A stretch of DNA of 38,218 nt from Pseudomonadota bacterium (GTDB lineage: Bacteria > Pseudomonadota > Gammaproteobacteria > Acidiferrobacterales > Acidiferrobacteraceae). Within the stretch, counting starts at the first letter, position 1. The number at the start of each line of letters is the position of its first letter. Shown here piece by piece: positions 1 through 7,875 of this stretch. The stretch lies in NCBI GenBank assembly GCA_021794275.1, contig JAJYRD010000056.1, positions 1 to 38,218 of the forward strand. Direction: 5' to 3'. The position numbers and the translations under genes were made by a program. The notes under the pieces are model-generated. The model was not told the DNA's origin. It worked only from the letters and a program-made list of their open reading frames with translations, and made no database searches.

Positions 1-615
1 GACGGCATCAGGGATCAATCGCTGGCCTGGCCGTCGCGTAGTCCAGGGCACCTCGCGCAGGCTGACAGAGGGGCGGGAGGGCAAGATCGTTCCGTCGTAT
101 TGCAGCAGGAGGCGCCAAGTCTTGGCGTACCCAACAATCAGAGCGGTGACCTCGCGCCCCGTATCGTTGACCAAGCCTTGGTTATTCAGGGTGCGGGCGA
201 GCAGATCGAGGGCCTGTTGCGCCTCGGCTATGCCTTTCTCAGCCAATCGAGCGGCGCTCAAGGTATAGCCTTGGTCCAGATGCGCGCGCAGGACACGGGT
301 GGCCCATTGACGGAACTGCACGCCGCGCTTGGAGTTGACCCGATAGCCGACAGAGATGATGGCATCGAGGTTGTAGTGCCTGACCTTGCGGGAAGCCCGC
401 CTCGCCCCTTCCGTTTGAACTACCGAGAAATCCTCGGTAGTTGCCGCTTCGTTGAGCTCTGCCTGGCCATAAATGTTCTTGAGGTGCAGACCGATATTGT
501 CAGCGGACGTGTCAAGGAGCTCGCCCATTTGCCGCTGGGTCAACCAGACGGTTTCGCCCTCCTGTCGCATGCTCACGGTTTTTTCATCAACGCTGTAAAT
601 CAGAAGTTCGCTCAT
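1..615 (-). CDS. RhuM family protein, 3' end outside the window (possible RhuM-Fic fusion)
   Basis: The minus strand is open for 205 codons from an ATG at 613-615 to the window edge. The N-terminal half has the RhuM signatures: TVWLTQRQMGELL near residues 23-35, then HYNLDAIISVGYRV and FRQWATRVLRAHL. RhuM proteins were first named from a Salmonella pathogenicity island and are often found next to restriction or toxin genes; their biochemical role is not settled. From about residue 140 the segment NDTGREVTALIVGYAKTW resembles the linker of RhuM proteins that carry a C-terminal Fic/Doc domain. The last 25 visible residues (after LLQYDGTILP) are basic and proline-rich and do not look like the usual start of that domain. 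The gene may be intact, fused to Fic, or frameshifted beyond the edge. RhuM identity is good; the C-terminal inference is weak. Confidence 0.85.
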   Translation of the reverse strand, partial: MSELLIYSVDEKTVSMRQEGETVWLTQRQMGELLDTSADNIGLHLKNIYGQAELNEAATTEDFSVVQTEGARRASRKVRHYNLDAIISVGYRVNSKRGVQFRQWATRVLRAHLDQGYTLSAARLAEKGIAEAQQALDLLARTLNNQGLVNDTGREVTALIVGYAKTWRLLLQYDGTILPSRPSVSLREVPWTTRRPGQRLIPDAV

Positions 616-1164
616 ACGATCACCGTGCAAATCCAGGACACCGGCCGAGTTCGATTATAATCTTCGGCGCGGCGTTGCCTATCCGGATTTCCCTCCACAG
701 CCGGCCCGCCACCCGTTCGGCGCGCGTGCCGACACCGTCCTCAAATTCGTCGAACCAGTACACGCCACCCGGCCACACCGCTCGATCGGCGTCCTTGGGT
801 GTCCGTCGCGCCAACCCCCAACGGAGACCACCTCAATACGGGGGCCACCGCACAGGCGAGGCGAACGGACACAGCCTCTGGTGGCCCACTATTCATTACG
901 AACTGGCGCGGCACGGTCAAGACATGGGCGGAACCGGTCAATACGAAAGGGGGGCAATGCGCGACACGTGAAGAACGTGCCGGGGCGCAAGACCGATAGG
1001 GTGGGGGACCATCGGGACAGGATCGTACCGGCATGCATGAAACTGTCGTCCATATGATCCTCGGCATACCTGCGCCCCACGGAACGGGTGACCACGTTCC
1101 GATACCGGCGCGATAGTCCAGAGCTCAACGCGCCCCCATGCGCCGCTCAGCGCACAACCCTCCT
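616..1164. other. Gene-poor stretch with relic sequence
   Basis: No convincing gene lies here. A 64-codon minus-strand frame (620-814) ends just before the RhuM start but matches no family I recognise. A short stretch at 906-947 is a relic of an AAA/DUF4143 ATPase gene and is listed separately. The remainder gives only arginine- and proline-rich frames of the kind that GC-rich DNA produces by chance. Confidence 0.6.
906..947 (-). pseudogene. Relic fragment of an AAA/DUF4143 ATPase gene
   Basis: These 42 bases match 2053-2094, inside the intact DUF4143 ATPase gene, with only a few differences (the first 18 bases are identical). Read on the minus strand, the fragment still encodes LTGSAHVLTVPR, the counterpart of LTGSANVLTVPR in the intact protein, the conserved sensor-like segment of this family. 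Flanking sequence in the same frame does not continue the family. It looks like the remnant of a second, deleted copy or of a recombination event. Confidence 0.6.
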
Positions 1165-2385
1165 TTATCCCCACAGGGACGACAAAGGCGCGGCCGCCAA
1201 CCGCTCACCAAAAGACACGACTTCCGTGCCATCATAAAGTACGACGCCGTAAGCGAATCGTTTCTTGCATGCCTGAACCAGCGTCCGCAAACCGTCGAAA
1301 TCGCCTGCTCTCACGGTGGCCGACGCCTTGATCTCGACACCAGCGACCAGACCATCATCGCGCTCCAGCACGATATCCACTTCGCGCATCTGGTGATCGC
1401 GAAAATGATAAGGCGTAAGCTGCATATCGGACGCCGCCATGAGCTTCAGTATCTCGGAGAAGATAAAGCTCTCGAGAAGCGCGCCAAAGGCATCGCGATC
1501 CCCCTTCAGGCGGGCAAACGTGAGCCCGCGCACGGCGGCGAGCACGCCTGAATCCAGGAAATGCAGCTTCGGGGTCTTGGTGATCCGCTTCAGTGCGTTT
1601 GTGTACCAGGGTGGCAAGGTGGCGACGAGGAACAGTTGTTCGAGCAACGCGATGTAGCGCTGACTCGTCTTATAGCTTACGTTGATGGCCGAGCCTGCCT
1701 GCGAGTAATTGACTAACTGCCCCGAATGCTCACCCAGAAGCCGAACGAATCTGGGCAGCTCGGTCAGCCGCTCGACCTCGGCGATATCGCGCAAGTCCCG
1801 CGTGAGGATCGATGCAAGATACGCCCGAGCCCAAGCTTGTCGTCGGCGCTCGCTATCACGACTGATGGCCTCGGGGAAGCCTCCCAGGAGAACAAGCTGT
1901 ACAAGGGCGTCGCCTAAAGCCGCCTGGCGGTCCCCCTGCAGGGTCCCCACGAACAGGCGATCCAGAAAGGTGGCTGGTCTTCCGGATATTTCGGCACGGG
2001 ATAGAGGCAACAGGCGGATGGTCTCGATCCGGCCGGCCAAGCTGTCGGCTACGCGCGGCACGGTCAAGACATTGGCGGAACCTGTCAATAAAAAGCGGCC
2101 GGGCCTGTAATCCTCGTCGACCGCCTTCTTGATTGCGAGCAGAAGACCAGGGGCGCGCTGGATTTCGTCGATGATGGCCCGGTCGAGCCCCCGAATGAAA
2201 CCAGCCGGGTCGGACTGGGCTGCCTCGAGGGCGGTATGGTCATCAAGAGTCACATAGGTCCGGCCCGCTTCACCCATCTTGCGGACGAGCGTGGTTTTGC
2301 CGGCGCGGCGCGGACCGACGATAAGCACCACCGGCGTATCGGAAAGCGCCTCCTCCACCCGCCGTTCCACGAATCGCTGATACAT
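1165..2385 (-). CDS. AAA family ATP-binding protein with C-terminal DUF4143 domain
   Basis: A 406-residue protein starting MYQRFVERRVEEAL. Walker A is GPRRAGKT at residues 24-31, a Walker B-like segment is RAIIDEIQ, and the sensor-like segment is LTGSANVLTVPR. The C-terminal half has the DUF4143 pattern, ending in a restriction-endonuclease-like core with DIVLERDD and GVEIKAS (D, E-x-K spacing). These proteins are common in genomic islands; the molecular function is unknown, and a nucleic-acid or defence-related role is an inference. GGAGGGG lies just upstream of the ATG. The gene is monocistronic, and its promoter overlaps three 9-bp direct repeats, suggesting autoregulation or a dedicated regulator. 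It has the length usual for the family and shows no damage. Confidence 0.9.
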   Translation of the reverse strand: MYQRFVERRVEEALSDTPVVLIVGPRRAGKTTLVRKMGEAGRTYVTLDDHTALEAAQSDPAGFIRGLDRAIIDEIQRAPGLLLAIKKAVDEDYRPGRFLLTGSANVLTVPRVADSLAGRIETIRLLPLSRAEISGRPATFLDRLFVGTLQGDRQAALGDALVQLVLLGGFPEAISRDSERRRQAWARAYLASILTRDLRDIAEVERLTELPRFVRLLGEHSGQLVNYSQAGSAINVSYKTSQRYIALLEQLFLVATLPPWYTNALKRITKTPKLHFLDSGVLAAVRGLTFARLKGDRDAFGALLESFIFSEILKLMAASDMQLTPYHFRDHQMREVDIVLERDDGLVAGVEIKASATVRAGDFDGLRTLVQACKKRFAYGVVLYDGTEVVSFGERLAAAPLSSLWG

Positions 2386-2398
2386 ATCCCCTCCGACG

Positions 2399-2451
2399 AT
2401 TAGAAGTGTATGCTATGACAATTAGAAGTCAACGACCAGATAATTAGAAGT
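2399..2451 (-). promoter_or_regulatory. Promoter with three 22-bp-spaced direct repeats (operator candidate)
   Basis: The 9-mer ACTTCTAAT (minus strand) occurs three times, at 2443-2451, 2421-2429 and 2399-2407, exactly 22 bp apart, about two DNA helical turns. A sigma-70-like promoter fits between them: TTGACT (2427-2432) and TACACT (2405-2410) with a 16-bp spacer. The middle repeat overlaps the -35 element and the proximal repeat overlaps the -10 element. A regulator bound to one helix face would block RNA polymerase. The repeats are seen directly; the regulator is unknown. Confidence 0.6.
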
Positions 2452-2604
2452 TACACGTGAGGAATTGGGAGGCGTGGGGGCGGACCAAACGAGATGGCGC
2501 GTCCGCTACCGGCGACATCAATAGGGGGGCGTTGGATGATCGCGCCACGAGAAACCGGGCGTTGCCGGAGGTAACGGAATGCTCGCCCCGTTACTATCTT
2601 CCCG

Positions 2605-2619
2605 CCTCTACAATAGAGG
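2605..2619. repeat. Small inverted repeat (6-bp stem, 3-nt loop)
   Basis: CCTCTA and TAGAGG flank a CAA loop in the non-coding stretch between the ATPase promoter and the IS110 relic. There is no T-run, so it is not an obvious terminator. It could be part of the old insertion-sequence end. Apart from this and the operator repeats I see nothing in 2386-2717. Confidence 0.35.
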
Positions 2620-2717
2620 TACGGCCGGTCCGGCCCGGCATAATTGCCGCCCCCTGACCGGCATCAGGAGCGCCGGAGTGGAGCGTGCGACGTACCACTG
2701 ACGGGAAGGAGGCGACA

Positions 2718-3597
2718 ATGAGGGCTGCAACGGTAGGGGCGAATCTCGCAAAGGCTGTTTCTGCCGTTCATGGGGTGGAGGGCCGGGGCCAGATGGCCTT
2801 CCGGAAAAGCCTCAAGCGGCCGCAGGTTCTCACGTTCTTCGCCAGCCTGAAGCCCTGCTGGAGCGGGCTTTGAGGCCAGGGGAGACGCTCAATCACTGAG
2901 CCCACAAACTCTCGGCGCTTGGGAACACGGTAAAGCTCATGGCCCCGCAGTTCGTAAAGCCCTATGCGCGAACCAACAAGAACGATGTCGGCCCGCCCGC
3001 GCCGAGGCGATCTGTGAGGCCGTGACGCGCCCCAGCATGCGCTTCGTGCCCGTGAAGACCCCCGACAATCAGGCGGTCCTGGCGCCGCATCGCGCCCGTC
3101 AGGGCTTCGTCAAGGCGCGCACCGCGCAGGGCCACCAGATCCAACTCGGAGTTCGGGCTTGTGATCCCACAAGGCCCGGACCATGTCACAAAGCACATCC
3201 CGCGGATTCTGGAAAACGCCGAGAACGGTCTGCCCGACACTATGCGCCACTGGTCGCGCGGCTCGCCGCCCATCTGCAGGAGCTGGATCGCCAGGCCCAT
3301 GATCTCGAGACCCATATCCAGGCATGCCAGCGGCAGAATGCGGACAGCCAGAGGGTGGCTCGCATCCCGGACATCGGCCCGATCACAGCCGCCGCGCTTG
3401 TGGCCTCGATCGGAGAACACCAAGGCCTTCACGGATGGCCGCCGGTTCGCCGCCTGGCTCGGACTCGTGCCCCGGCAGCATTCGAGCGGTGGCAAGCCCA
3501 CGCTCTTCGGGATGAGCAAGCGCGAATGTGTACCTTCGGTACACTCCTCACTCACGACACGCGCCGCGCAATCCGCGGAGCGGGAAATCGCGGCTGA
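2718..3597 (+). pseudogene. IS110 family (IS1111 group) transposase, multiply frameshifted relic
   Basis: Pieces of one IS110/IS1111 transposase follow in order but in changing frames. An ATG at 2718 with AAGGAGG ahead of it opens VHGVEGRGQMAFRKSLKRP, and this frame stops at 2873. Next come MAPQFVKPYARTNKND (from about 2940), EAVTRPSMRFVPVKTPD (from about 3016), LVIPQGPDHVTKHIPRI (from about 3155), RIPDIGPITAAALVASIG (from about 3361) and AAWLGLVPRQHSSGGKPTL (from about 3450). At least five frameshifts or small deletions separate them, and the last 70 or so residues expected of the family are absent. The element cannot make active enzyme. I could not define its ends. It sits directly upstream of the MNT/HEPN pair and marks this patch as former mobile DNA. 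Confidence 0.88.
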
Positions 3598-3661
3598 GAG
3601 ACCAGCGCGCATGTGTTGCGCGGGCGTTGCGCGACGCTTGTGAGAGCGCGATACTGCGCGC

Positions 3662-4069
3662 ATGAACAGGCCACTGAAAGACGCCATTGACCCTCCGGCA
3701 CCTGACCGGGCAACCCTGGTGGCACGCGCCCGTCGGCATTCGCAGGCGCGGCGGGAGGCGTGCGTGACGCGTCTCGTTCCTCTCCTGGCCGGGGCCCTGG
3801 AGGCGAAGCACATCTGGTTATTCGGCTCGGTGGCGCGCGGCGAGGCGATGGAGACCTCTGACGCGGATGTTCTGGTCGAGGTCGGGGACCGAATCGCCCA
3901 TGATCGCTTCCTGGACCGAATGAACCTGGCCAATGCGGCGCGTCACGCAGCGCGCCTACCGTTTGCCTGTGACATCGTGCCGCTTTCCTCCGATGAGATC
4001 GCCGAGAAGCTGCAATCCGGCAACCCATTCTTCCGGGATCTGTGGGCCGAAAAGGACACCCTCTTATGA
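3662..4069 (+). CDS. MNT-type nucleotidyltransferase, antitoxin of a HEPN/MNT pair
   Basis: A 135-residue protein with the minimal nucleotidyltransferase core: GSVARGEAMETSDADVLVEV at residues 55-74 gives the GS...DxD motif (D67 and D69), and D104 in FACDIV can complete the metal triad. In characterised HEPN/MNT modules the MNT protein is the antitoxin and may nucleotidylate (AMPylate) the HEPN partner. Its stop overlaps the start of the next gene as ATGA, so the two are translationally coupled. The N-terminal 45 residues are longer than in the smallest MNT proteins. Catalytic residues appear intact, which favours an enzymatic rather than purely binding antitoxin; that is inference. Confidence 0.88.
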   Translation: MNRPLKDAIDPPAPDRATLVARARRHSQARREACVTRLVPLLAGALEAKHIWLFGSVARGEAMETSDADVLVEVGDRIAHDRFLDRMNLANAARHAARLPFACDIVPLSSDEIAEKLQSGNPFFRDLWAEKDTLL

Positions 4070-4530
4070 GCCTGTCCGACCAGCTCAAGGAAAGTGCCCG
4101 CTGGTTCGACGCCGCGCAGGACGACAGGGACGCCGCTCGGATCCTTGCCGGGCAAGGGATGCACGCGGCCGCCTGCTTCCATGCACAACAAGCCCTTGAG
4201 AAGGCCTTCAAGGGGTTGTTGGTGGCCAACGGCCGTATTCCGAAGACCCATTCCATCGAGGAACTCTCCGCGATGGTGCCGATTGAAGGAGGCTGGGAGG
4301 AGCGGGAGGTGATAAAGCTGGACCGTTTTTATATCGCCGCGCGCTATCCCGACGCCCTGCCAAGCGGCTCCACGGCCCGCAAGCATTTCACGCAGAAGGA
4401 TGCCGAGGAGGCCATCGCCATAGCGCAAGGAGGGATGGACATCCTGTCGCGATGGGCCGCTTCGCTAGGCGTTCCACTCACTCCCGCGGAACCGTCCCAG
4501 GACCCAACGACCGCCAGAAAGTCGACATGA
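4066..4530 (+). CDS. HEPN domain protein, toxin of a HEPN/MNT pair
   Basis: A 154-residue protein. The start at 4066 is chosen because its ATG overlaps the MNT stop (ATGA). HEPN signatures are CFHAQQALEKAFKGLLV at residues 37-53 and PKTHSIEEL at 59-67. R57 and H62 in RIPKTH fit the R-x4-H ribonuclease motif of HEPN toxins, and RYPDA at 93-97 is also common in the family. Such proteins are usually RNases that cleave tRNA or mRNA when free of the MNT partner. The gene is intact and follows a dead insertion sequence. The C-terminal tail of about 15 residues is low complexity. The toxin role is inferred from pairing and motif. Confidence 0.87.
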   Translation: MSLSDQLKESARWFDAAQDDRDAARILAGQGMHAAACFHAQQALEKAFKGLLVANGRIPKTHSIEELSAMVPIEGGWEEREVIKLDRFYIAARYPDALPSGSTARKHFTQKDAEEAIAIAQGGMDILSRWAASLGVPLTPAEPSQDPTTARKST

Positions 4531-4738
4531 CGGCTTCCGCCTCGAATGGGCTCCACGACTTTGTTCCATATATGGTCGGCCCCGCGCGCCGAACCTTCGC
4601 ATCGCCTGCGATGTGACTGAACGCATCACCTTGACGGGAAGGCTCAAAGTCCGGGCCGCTTGAGTTCCACAGACCCTGATGTCGCGATCCGCTGGGCGCG
4701 AGTCCGCGCCAGACCCCAGGCAAGCGCGGCTTTCACGA
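4531..4738. other. Convergent intergenic region with small palindromes
   Basis: This lies between the HEPN gene and the convergent CDF gene. It has CCATATATGG at 4566-4575 and a CATCGC / GCGATG dyad near 4600. No T-run or clear terminator is seen, and no gene. Confidence 0.4.
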
Positions 4739-5692
4739 CTACCGCGGATGGATGGGGATGACGGGGCGCCCGCGGGCGAGCCCCGCGTCCAGTGTCTCGG
4801 GCTGCAGCGTCACATGGTCTATGTCGAAGCGCTCGTGCAGAAGATCCTGCATGCCGGCAAGGAGCCCACCCCAGCGATCGAGATCATGCACGACCACGTG
4901 TGCGGAGAGCGCGAGCATCCCTGAGGAGAGCGTCCAGATGTGCAGATCATGCACGGATATCGTGCCAGGGACTTCGGCGAGCGCACGACCGACCGCGCGC
5001 AGATCGACGTGACTCGGCACCCCCTCCATGAGCACGTTCAGGGTCTCGCGCAGGAGCTGCACGGTCGAATACAAGATGAGCCCGGATATGACGAGCGACA
5101 GGATGGGGTCTATCGGGAACCACCCCGTGAAGTAGACCACGGCGCCTGCGACGAGCGCGGCGGCCGACCCCAGGAGGTCGCCCAGGACATGGAGGATGGC
5201 GCTACGCGTGTTGAGGGTGTGGCGCTCGCGGCTCAAGGCATACACCACGCCGCCGTTCATGAAGATACCGAGCGCCGCCACGGCCATGACGGCTCCGCCG
5301 GCCACGGGTTCGGGCTGCTGAAGGCGGCGCACGGCGGCGATCACGATCGCGGTCACGACTCCGAGCAGGACGAGGCCATTTATGAAGGCGACGATGATCT
5401 CGGTGCGCGCGAAGCCGTAGGAGTGACGTGCCGAGGGCGGCCTGCGGCCCATCCAGACCGCGAACAGCGACAAAGCGAGCGCGAGCGTGTCTGATAACAT
5501 ATGCCCGGCATCGCTCAAAAGCGCGAGCGAATGGGCGAAAAACCCGGTCCCGGCCTCGATGAGCGCGAACACCGCGGTAAGCCCAAGCGACATCCATAGA
5601 CCGCGCCCTTCGGGGGCGGCGTCTTGGCCGTCATGGTGATCGTGGGCCTCGTGGTGATGCCCGTGCCCGTGATGCGCGTGGCCCCCACTCAT
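4739..5692 (-). CDS. Cation diffusion facilitator (CDF) family metal exporter, CzcD/ZitB type
   Basis: A 317-residue inner-membrane protein. The first 22 residues are a histidine-rich cytoplasmic tail (HAHHGHGHHHEAHDHHD), a typical metal-collecting segment. The six-helix domain has the two metal-site motifs LLSDAGHMLSD (helix II) and HVLGDLLGS (helix V). The C-terminal part has the CDF dimerisation domain with HDLHIWTLSSG and HVVVHDLD. Substrate is probably Zn(II), perhaps Co, Cd or Ni, in exchange for protons. Its ATG overlaps the stop of the upstream reductase gene (ATGA), so they form a two-gene operon; why a reductase should accompany a metal exporter is unclear. The C-terminus GRPVIPIHPR is encoded by a 21-bp sequence also found at the end of bioC. 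Confidence 0.92.
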   Translation of the reverse strand: MSGGHAHHGHGHHHEAHDHHDGQDAAPEGRGLWMSLGLTAVFALIEAGTGFFAHSLALLSDAGHMLSDTLALALSLFAVWMGRRPPSARHSYGFARTEIIVAFINGLVLLGVVTAIVIAAVRRLQQPEPVAGGAVMAVAALGIFMNGGVVYALSRERHTLNTRSAILHVLGDLLGSAAALVAGAVVYFTGWFPIDPILSLVISGLILYSTVQLLRETLNVLMEGVPSHVDLRAVGRALAEVPGTISVHDLHIWTLSSGMLALSAHVVVHDLDRWGGLLAGMQDLLHERFDIDHVTLQPETLDAGLARGRPVIPIHPR

Positions 5693-6711
5693 GGCGACGC
5701 CACGGGATCTTTGGCGTGCTCGAAGGCGTCATAGTAGAACGCGTCTGTGGGCAGTCCTTTCTGCGCCAGCACCCCTTTAGCCGCCTCGATCATACGCGGC
5801 GGTCCGCTTCCATAAACCTCGAAACCGGACAGGTCCGGCCAGTCGGCCGCGATCGCGTCCTGCACATGGCCCGTGCGGCCCTCCCAGGCGTCCTCCGGGG
5901 CCGGCCGCGAGAGAACGGGGGTATAGCGAATGCGCGCGTGCTGCGCGGCCCAATCGAGCGCCAGATCATGAAGATACAGATCCGCCCGCGTCCGGCCACC
6001 CCAATAAAGGTGGAGCGGCCTCTCGGACTCCGTGGTCAACGACTGCTCGACGATGGCCTTGATTGGGGCGAAGCCCGTACCCGCCGCCATGAGAATCACG
6101 GGCTTGTCGGTGTCGTCGCGCATGAAGAAGGTGCCAAGTGGCCCCTCGAAGCGCAAAAGCGCGCGCTCCTGCATGACGTTGAAGACATGTCCCGAAAACA
6201 CGCCGCCCGGGACGTGGCGGATATGAAGCTCGAGGAATTCATCGGCGCTTGGCGCATTGGCGATGGAAAAACCCCGGCGCCGCCCGTCCCTCAAAAGGAT
6301 ATCGATGTATTGGCCGGCCAGATACAAGAGTCGCTCGTTTTGCGGAAGCTTCAAGAAAAGCCGCATCACGTCGGGAGCGAGCTTCTCCATGCGCGCCACA
6401 CGGCATGGCATGGTCTTTATGACGATGTCCTTGGCAACACCGATCTCACGCGCCAAGATGACCACCGGGCCCTCCGGCACCGCTCGGCAAAAAAGCGCGA
6501 GCCCTCCGGCCTTCTCGGCCTCGCTCAGGGCCTTGGCCTCGTAGGGCTCGTGACGCACATCGCCAGAGACGACGCGTCCCTTGCATGTCCCGCACGCACC
6601 ATTGCGACAGCTATAGGGCAAATGAAAACCTTCGCGTAGCGCAGCCTCGAGCAGCGTTTCTCCAGGGGCAGTCTCAAACTCATGACCGCTTGGCTCGATT
6701 CGGACTCTCAC
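5689..6711 (-). CDS. 2Fe-2S ferredoxin/FAD/NAD(P) oxidoreductase (CDP-6-deoxyglucoseen reductase-like)
   Basis: A 340-residue electron-transfer protein. An N-terminal plant-type ferredoxin domain has C35, C40, C43 (PYSCRNGACGTCKG) and C75 as 2Fe-2S ligands. It is followed by an FAD-binding barrel (RRGFSIANAP) and an NAD(P)-binding domain (MAAGTGFAPIKAIVEQ, YGSGPPRMI). This layout matches reductases such as AscD/DdhD and the reductase parts of aromatic oxygenases. It passes electrons from NAD(P)H to an unknown acceptor; no partner oxygenase is in the window. I chose the GTG at 6711, with AAGGGG about 9 nt upstream. The reading frame stays open as far as 7566, but that extension is antisense to the ABC ATPase gene and is discarded. 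It is co-transcribed with the CDF gene. Confidence 0.88.
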   Translation of the reverse strand: MRVRIEPSGHEFETAPGETLLEAALREGFHLPYSCRNGACGTCKGRVVSGDVRHEPYEAKALSEAEKAGGLALFCRAVPEGPVVILAREIGVAKDIVIKTMPCRVARMEKLAPDVMRLFLKLPQNERLLYLAGQYIDILLRDGRRRGFSIANAPSADEFLELHIRHVPGGVFSGHVFNVMQERALLRFEGPLGTFFMRDDTDKPVILMAAGTGFAPIKAIVEQSLTTESERPLHLYWGGRTRADLYLHDLALDWAAQHARIRYTPVLSRPAPEDAWEGRTGHVQDAIAADWPDLSGFEVYGSGPPRMIEAAKGVLAQKGLPTDAFYYDAFEHAKDPVASP

Positions 6712-6871
6712 TGATGACGACCCCTTGGATGACAAAGATTCAGGGGTGCTATTGTCGCTAAAAGCGGGCGTCGGCGAAAGTAGCGGTGCGCGCGCCGTCA
6801 TACGCGTCGACTGCCACGACACGATCCGCACGGGCGGCCCTGAAACGGGCCCGCGCCCCGGACTTGCTCCG

Positions 6872-6900
6872 TTGACAAAAAGCCGCCCTCGGCCTTTAAT
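6872..6900 (+). promoter_or_regulatory. Sigma-70-type promoter for the ABC transporter operon
   Basis: TTGACA at 6872-6877 is a perfect -35 element. TTTAAT at 6895-6900 follows after the optimal 17-bp spacer as the -10 element. It lies 33 bp upstream of the ATG at 6934, in the divergent region between the reductase and ABC genes. Confidence 0.7.
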
Positions 6901-6933
6901 GCCGCCTATGAAGAGCGGGGCCCAGGCGAGATC

Positions 6934-7875
6934 ATGAGCAATCCCGAGGTCCTCGTCGAGACCGACGCGGTCAGCCGCTTCTATGGGCCGAACGCAGCGG
7001 TATCGGACATGAGTTTCGTGATACGGCGCGGCGAAGTGCTGGGCTTTCTCGGGCCCAACGGCGCCGGCAAGACCACCACCATGCAGATGTTGAGCGGTAA
7101 TCTCGCGCCCTCCTCGGGCCGCGTCCTGATCGGCGGCTTCGACATGCGCGCCTCTCCCGAGAAGGCCAAGGCGCATCTCGGTTACCTCCCGGAATATCCG
7201 CCCCTGTATCGGGAATTCACGGTCGACGAGTACCTTGACTACGCCGCGGCCCTGCGGCGCGTCCCGCGCAAGAACCGGCGCGCGTCCCGCGAGCGGGCGA
7301 AGGCGCGGTGCGGCCTCAGCACCGTGGGCGGGAGGCTGACCGCAAACCTTTCGAAGGGTTTTCAGCAACGCGTGGGGCTCGCGCAGGCTATCATCCACGA
7401 ACCGGACGTGGTCATTCTCGACGAGCCGACTGTGGGCCTGGATCCCAACCAAATTCGCGAAATCCGCGCACTCATTCGTGAACTCGGCCAGGACCGCGCC
7501 GTGATCCTCTCGACACACATCCTCCCCGAGGTGCAGGCAAGCTGCGACCGTGTACAGATCATCCATAAGGGCAAGCTCGTGCTGAACGAGGGGATAGACG
7601 CACTGATGTCACGCATGGAATCGCAAGTGCTCGTGGCGGCCTTCCGTAAGGCCCCGGAGGTCGCTGCCATAGAAGCACTGCCGCTCGTGCGATCAGTAAT
7701 GGTCGAGGACGAGCGGCGATTGCGCATATTCCACGAACCCGGCGCCGATCCCACCGACGATATCGCGCGTCTCGCTCTTGAACGGGGCTGGGGACTCAAA
7801 GAGATCAACCCCGAGCATTCCTCGCTCGAATCCATTTTCGCCGAATTAACCGGCGAATCGGCGGAGGCCTCGTGA
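6934..7875 (+). CDS. ABC transporter ATP-binding protein, GldA-like
   Basis: A 313-residue ATPase with Walker A GPNGAGKT, ABC signature LSKGFQQRVGLAQA, Walker B VVILDEPTVGLDP and the H-loop ILSTHILPEV. After the nucleotide-binding domain there is the C-terminal extension typical of CcmA/DrrA/GldA-type exporters. It powers the permease encoded next, whose GTG start overlaps this stop (GTGA). The substrate is unknown. GldA-like modules made of an ATPase, a short permease, a GldG-like protein and a DUF4340 protein occur in many non-gliding proteobacteria; the gliding name comes only from Flavobacterium. Confidence 0.9.
   Translation: MSNPEVLVETDAVSRFYGPNAAVSDMSFVIRRGEVLGFLGPNGAGKTTTMQMLSGNLAPSSGRVLIGGFDMRASPEKAKAHLGYLPEYPPLYREFTVDEYLDYAAALRRVPRKNRRASRERAKARCGLSTVGGRLTANLSKGFQQRVGLAQAIIHEPDVVILDEPTVGLDPNQIREIRALIRELGQDRAVILSTHILPEVQASCDRVQIIHKGKLVLNEGIDALMSRMESQVLVAAFRKAPEVAAIEALPLVRSVMVEDERRLRIFHEPGADPTDDIARLALERGWGLKEINPEHSSLESIFAELTGESAEAS

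Noticed and set aside
6712..7566. N-terminal extension of the reductase frame to 625 residues
   Set aside because: It is antisense to the well-supported ABC ATPase gene; the ferredoxin domain begins normally at 6711.
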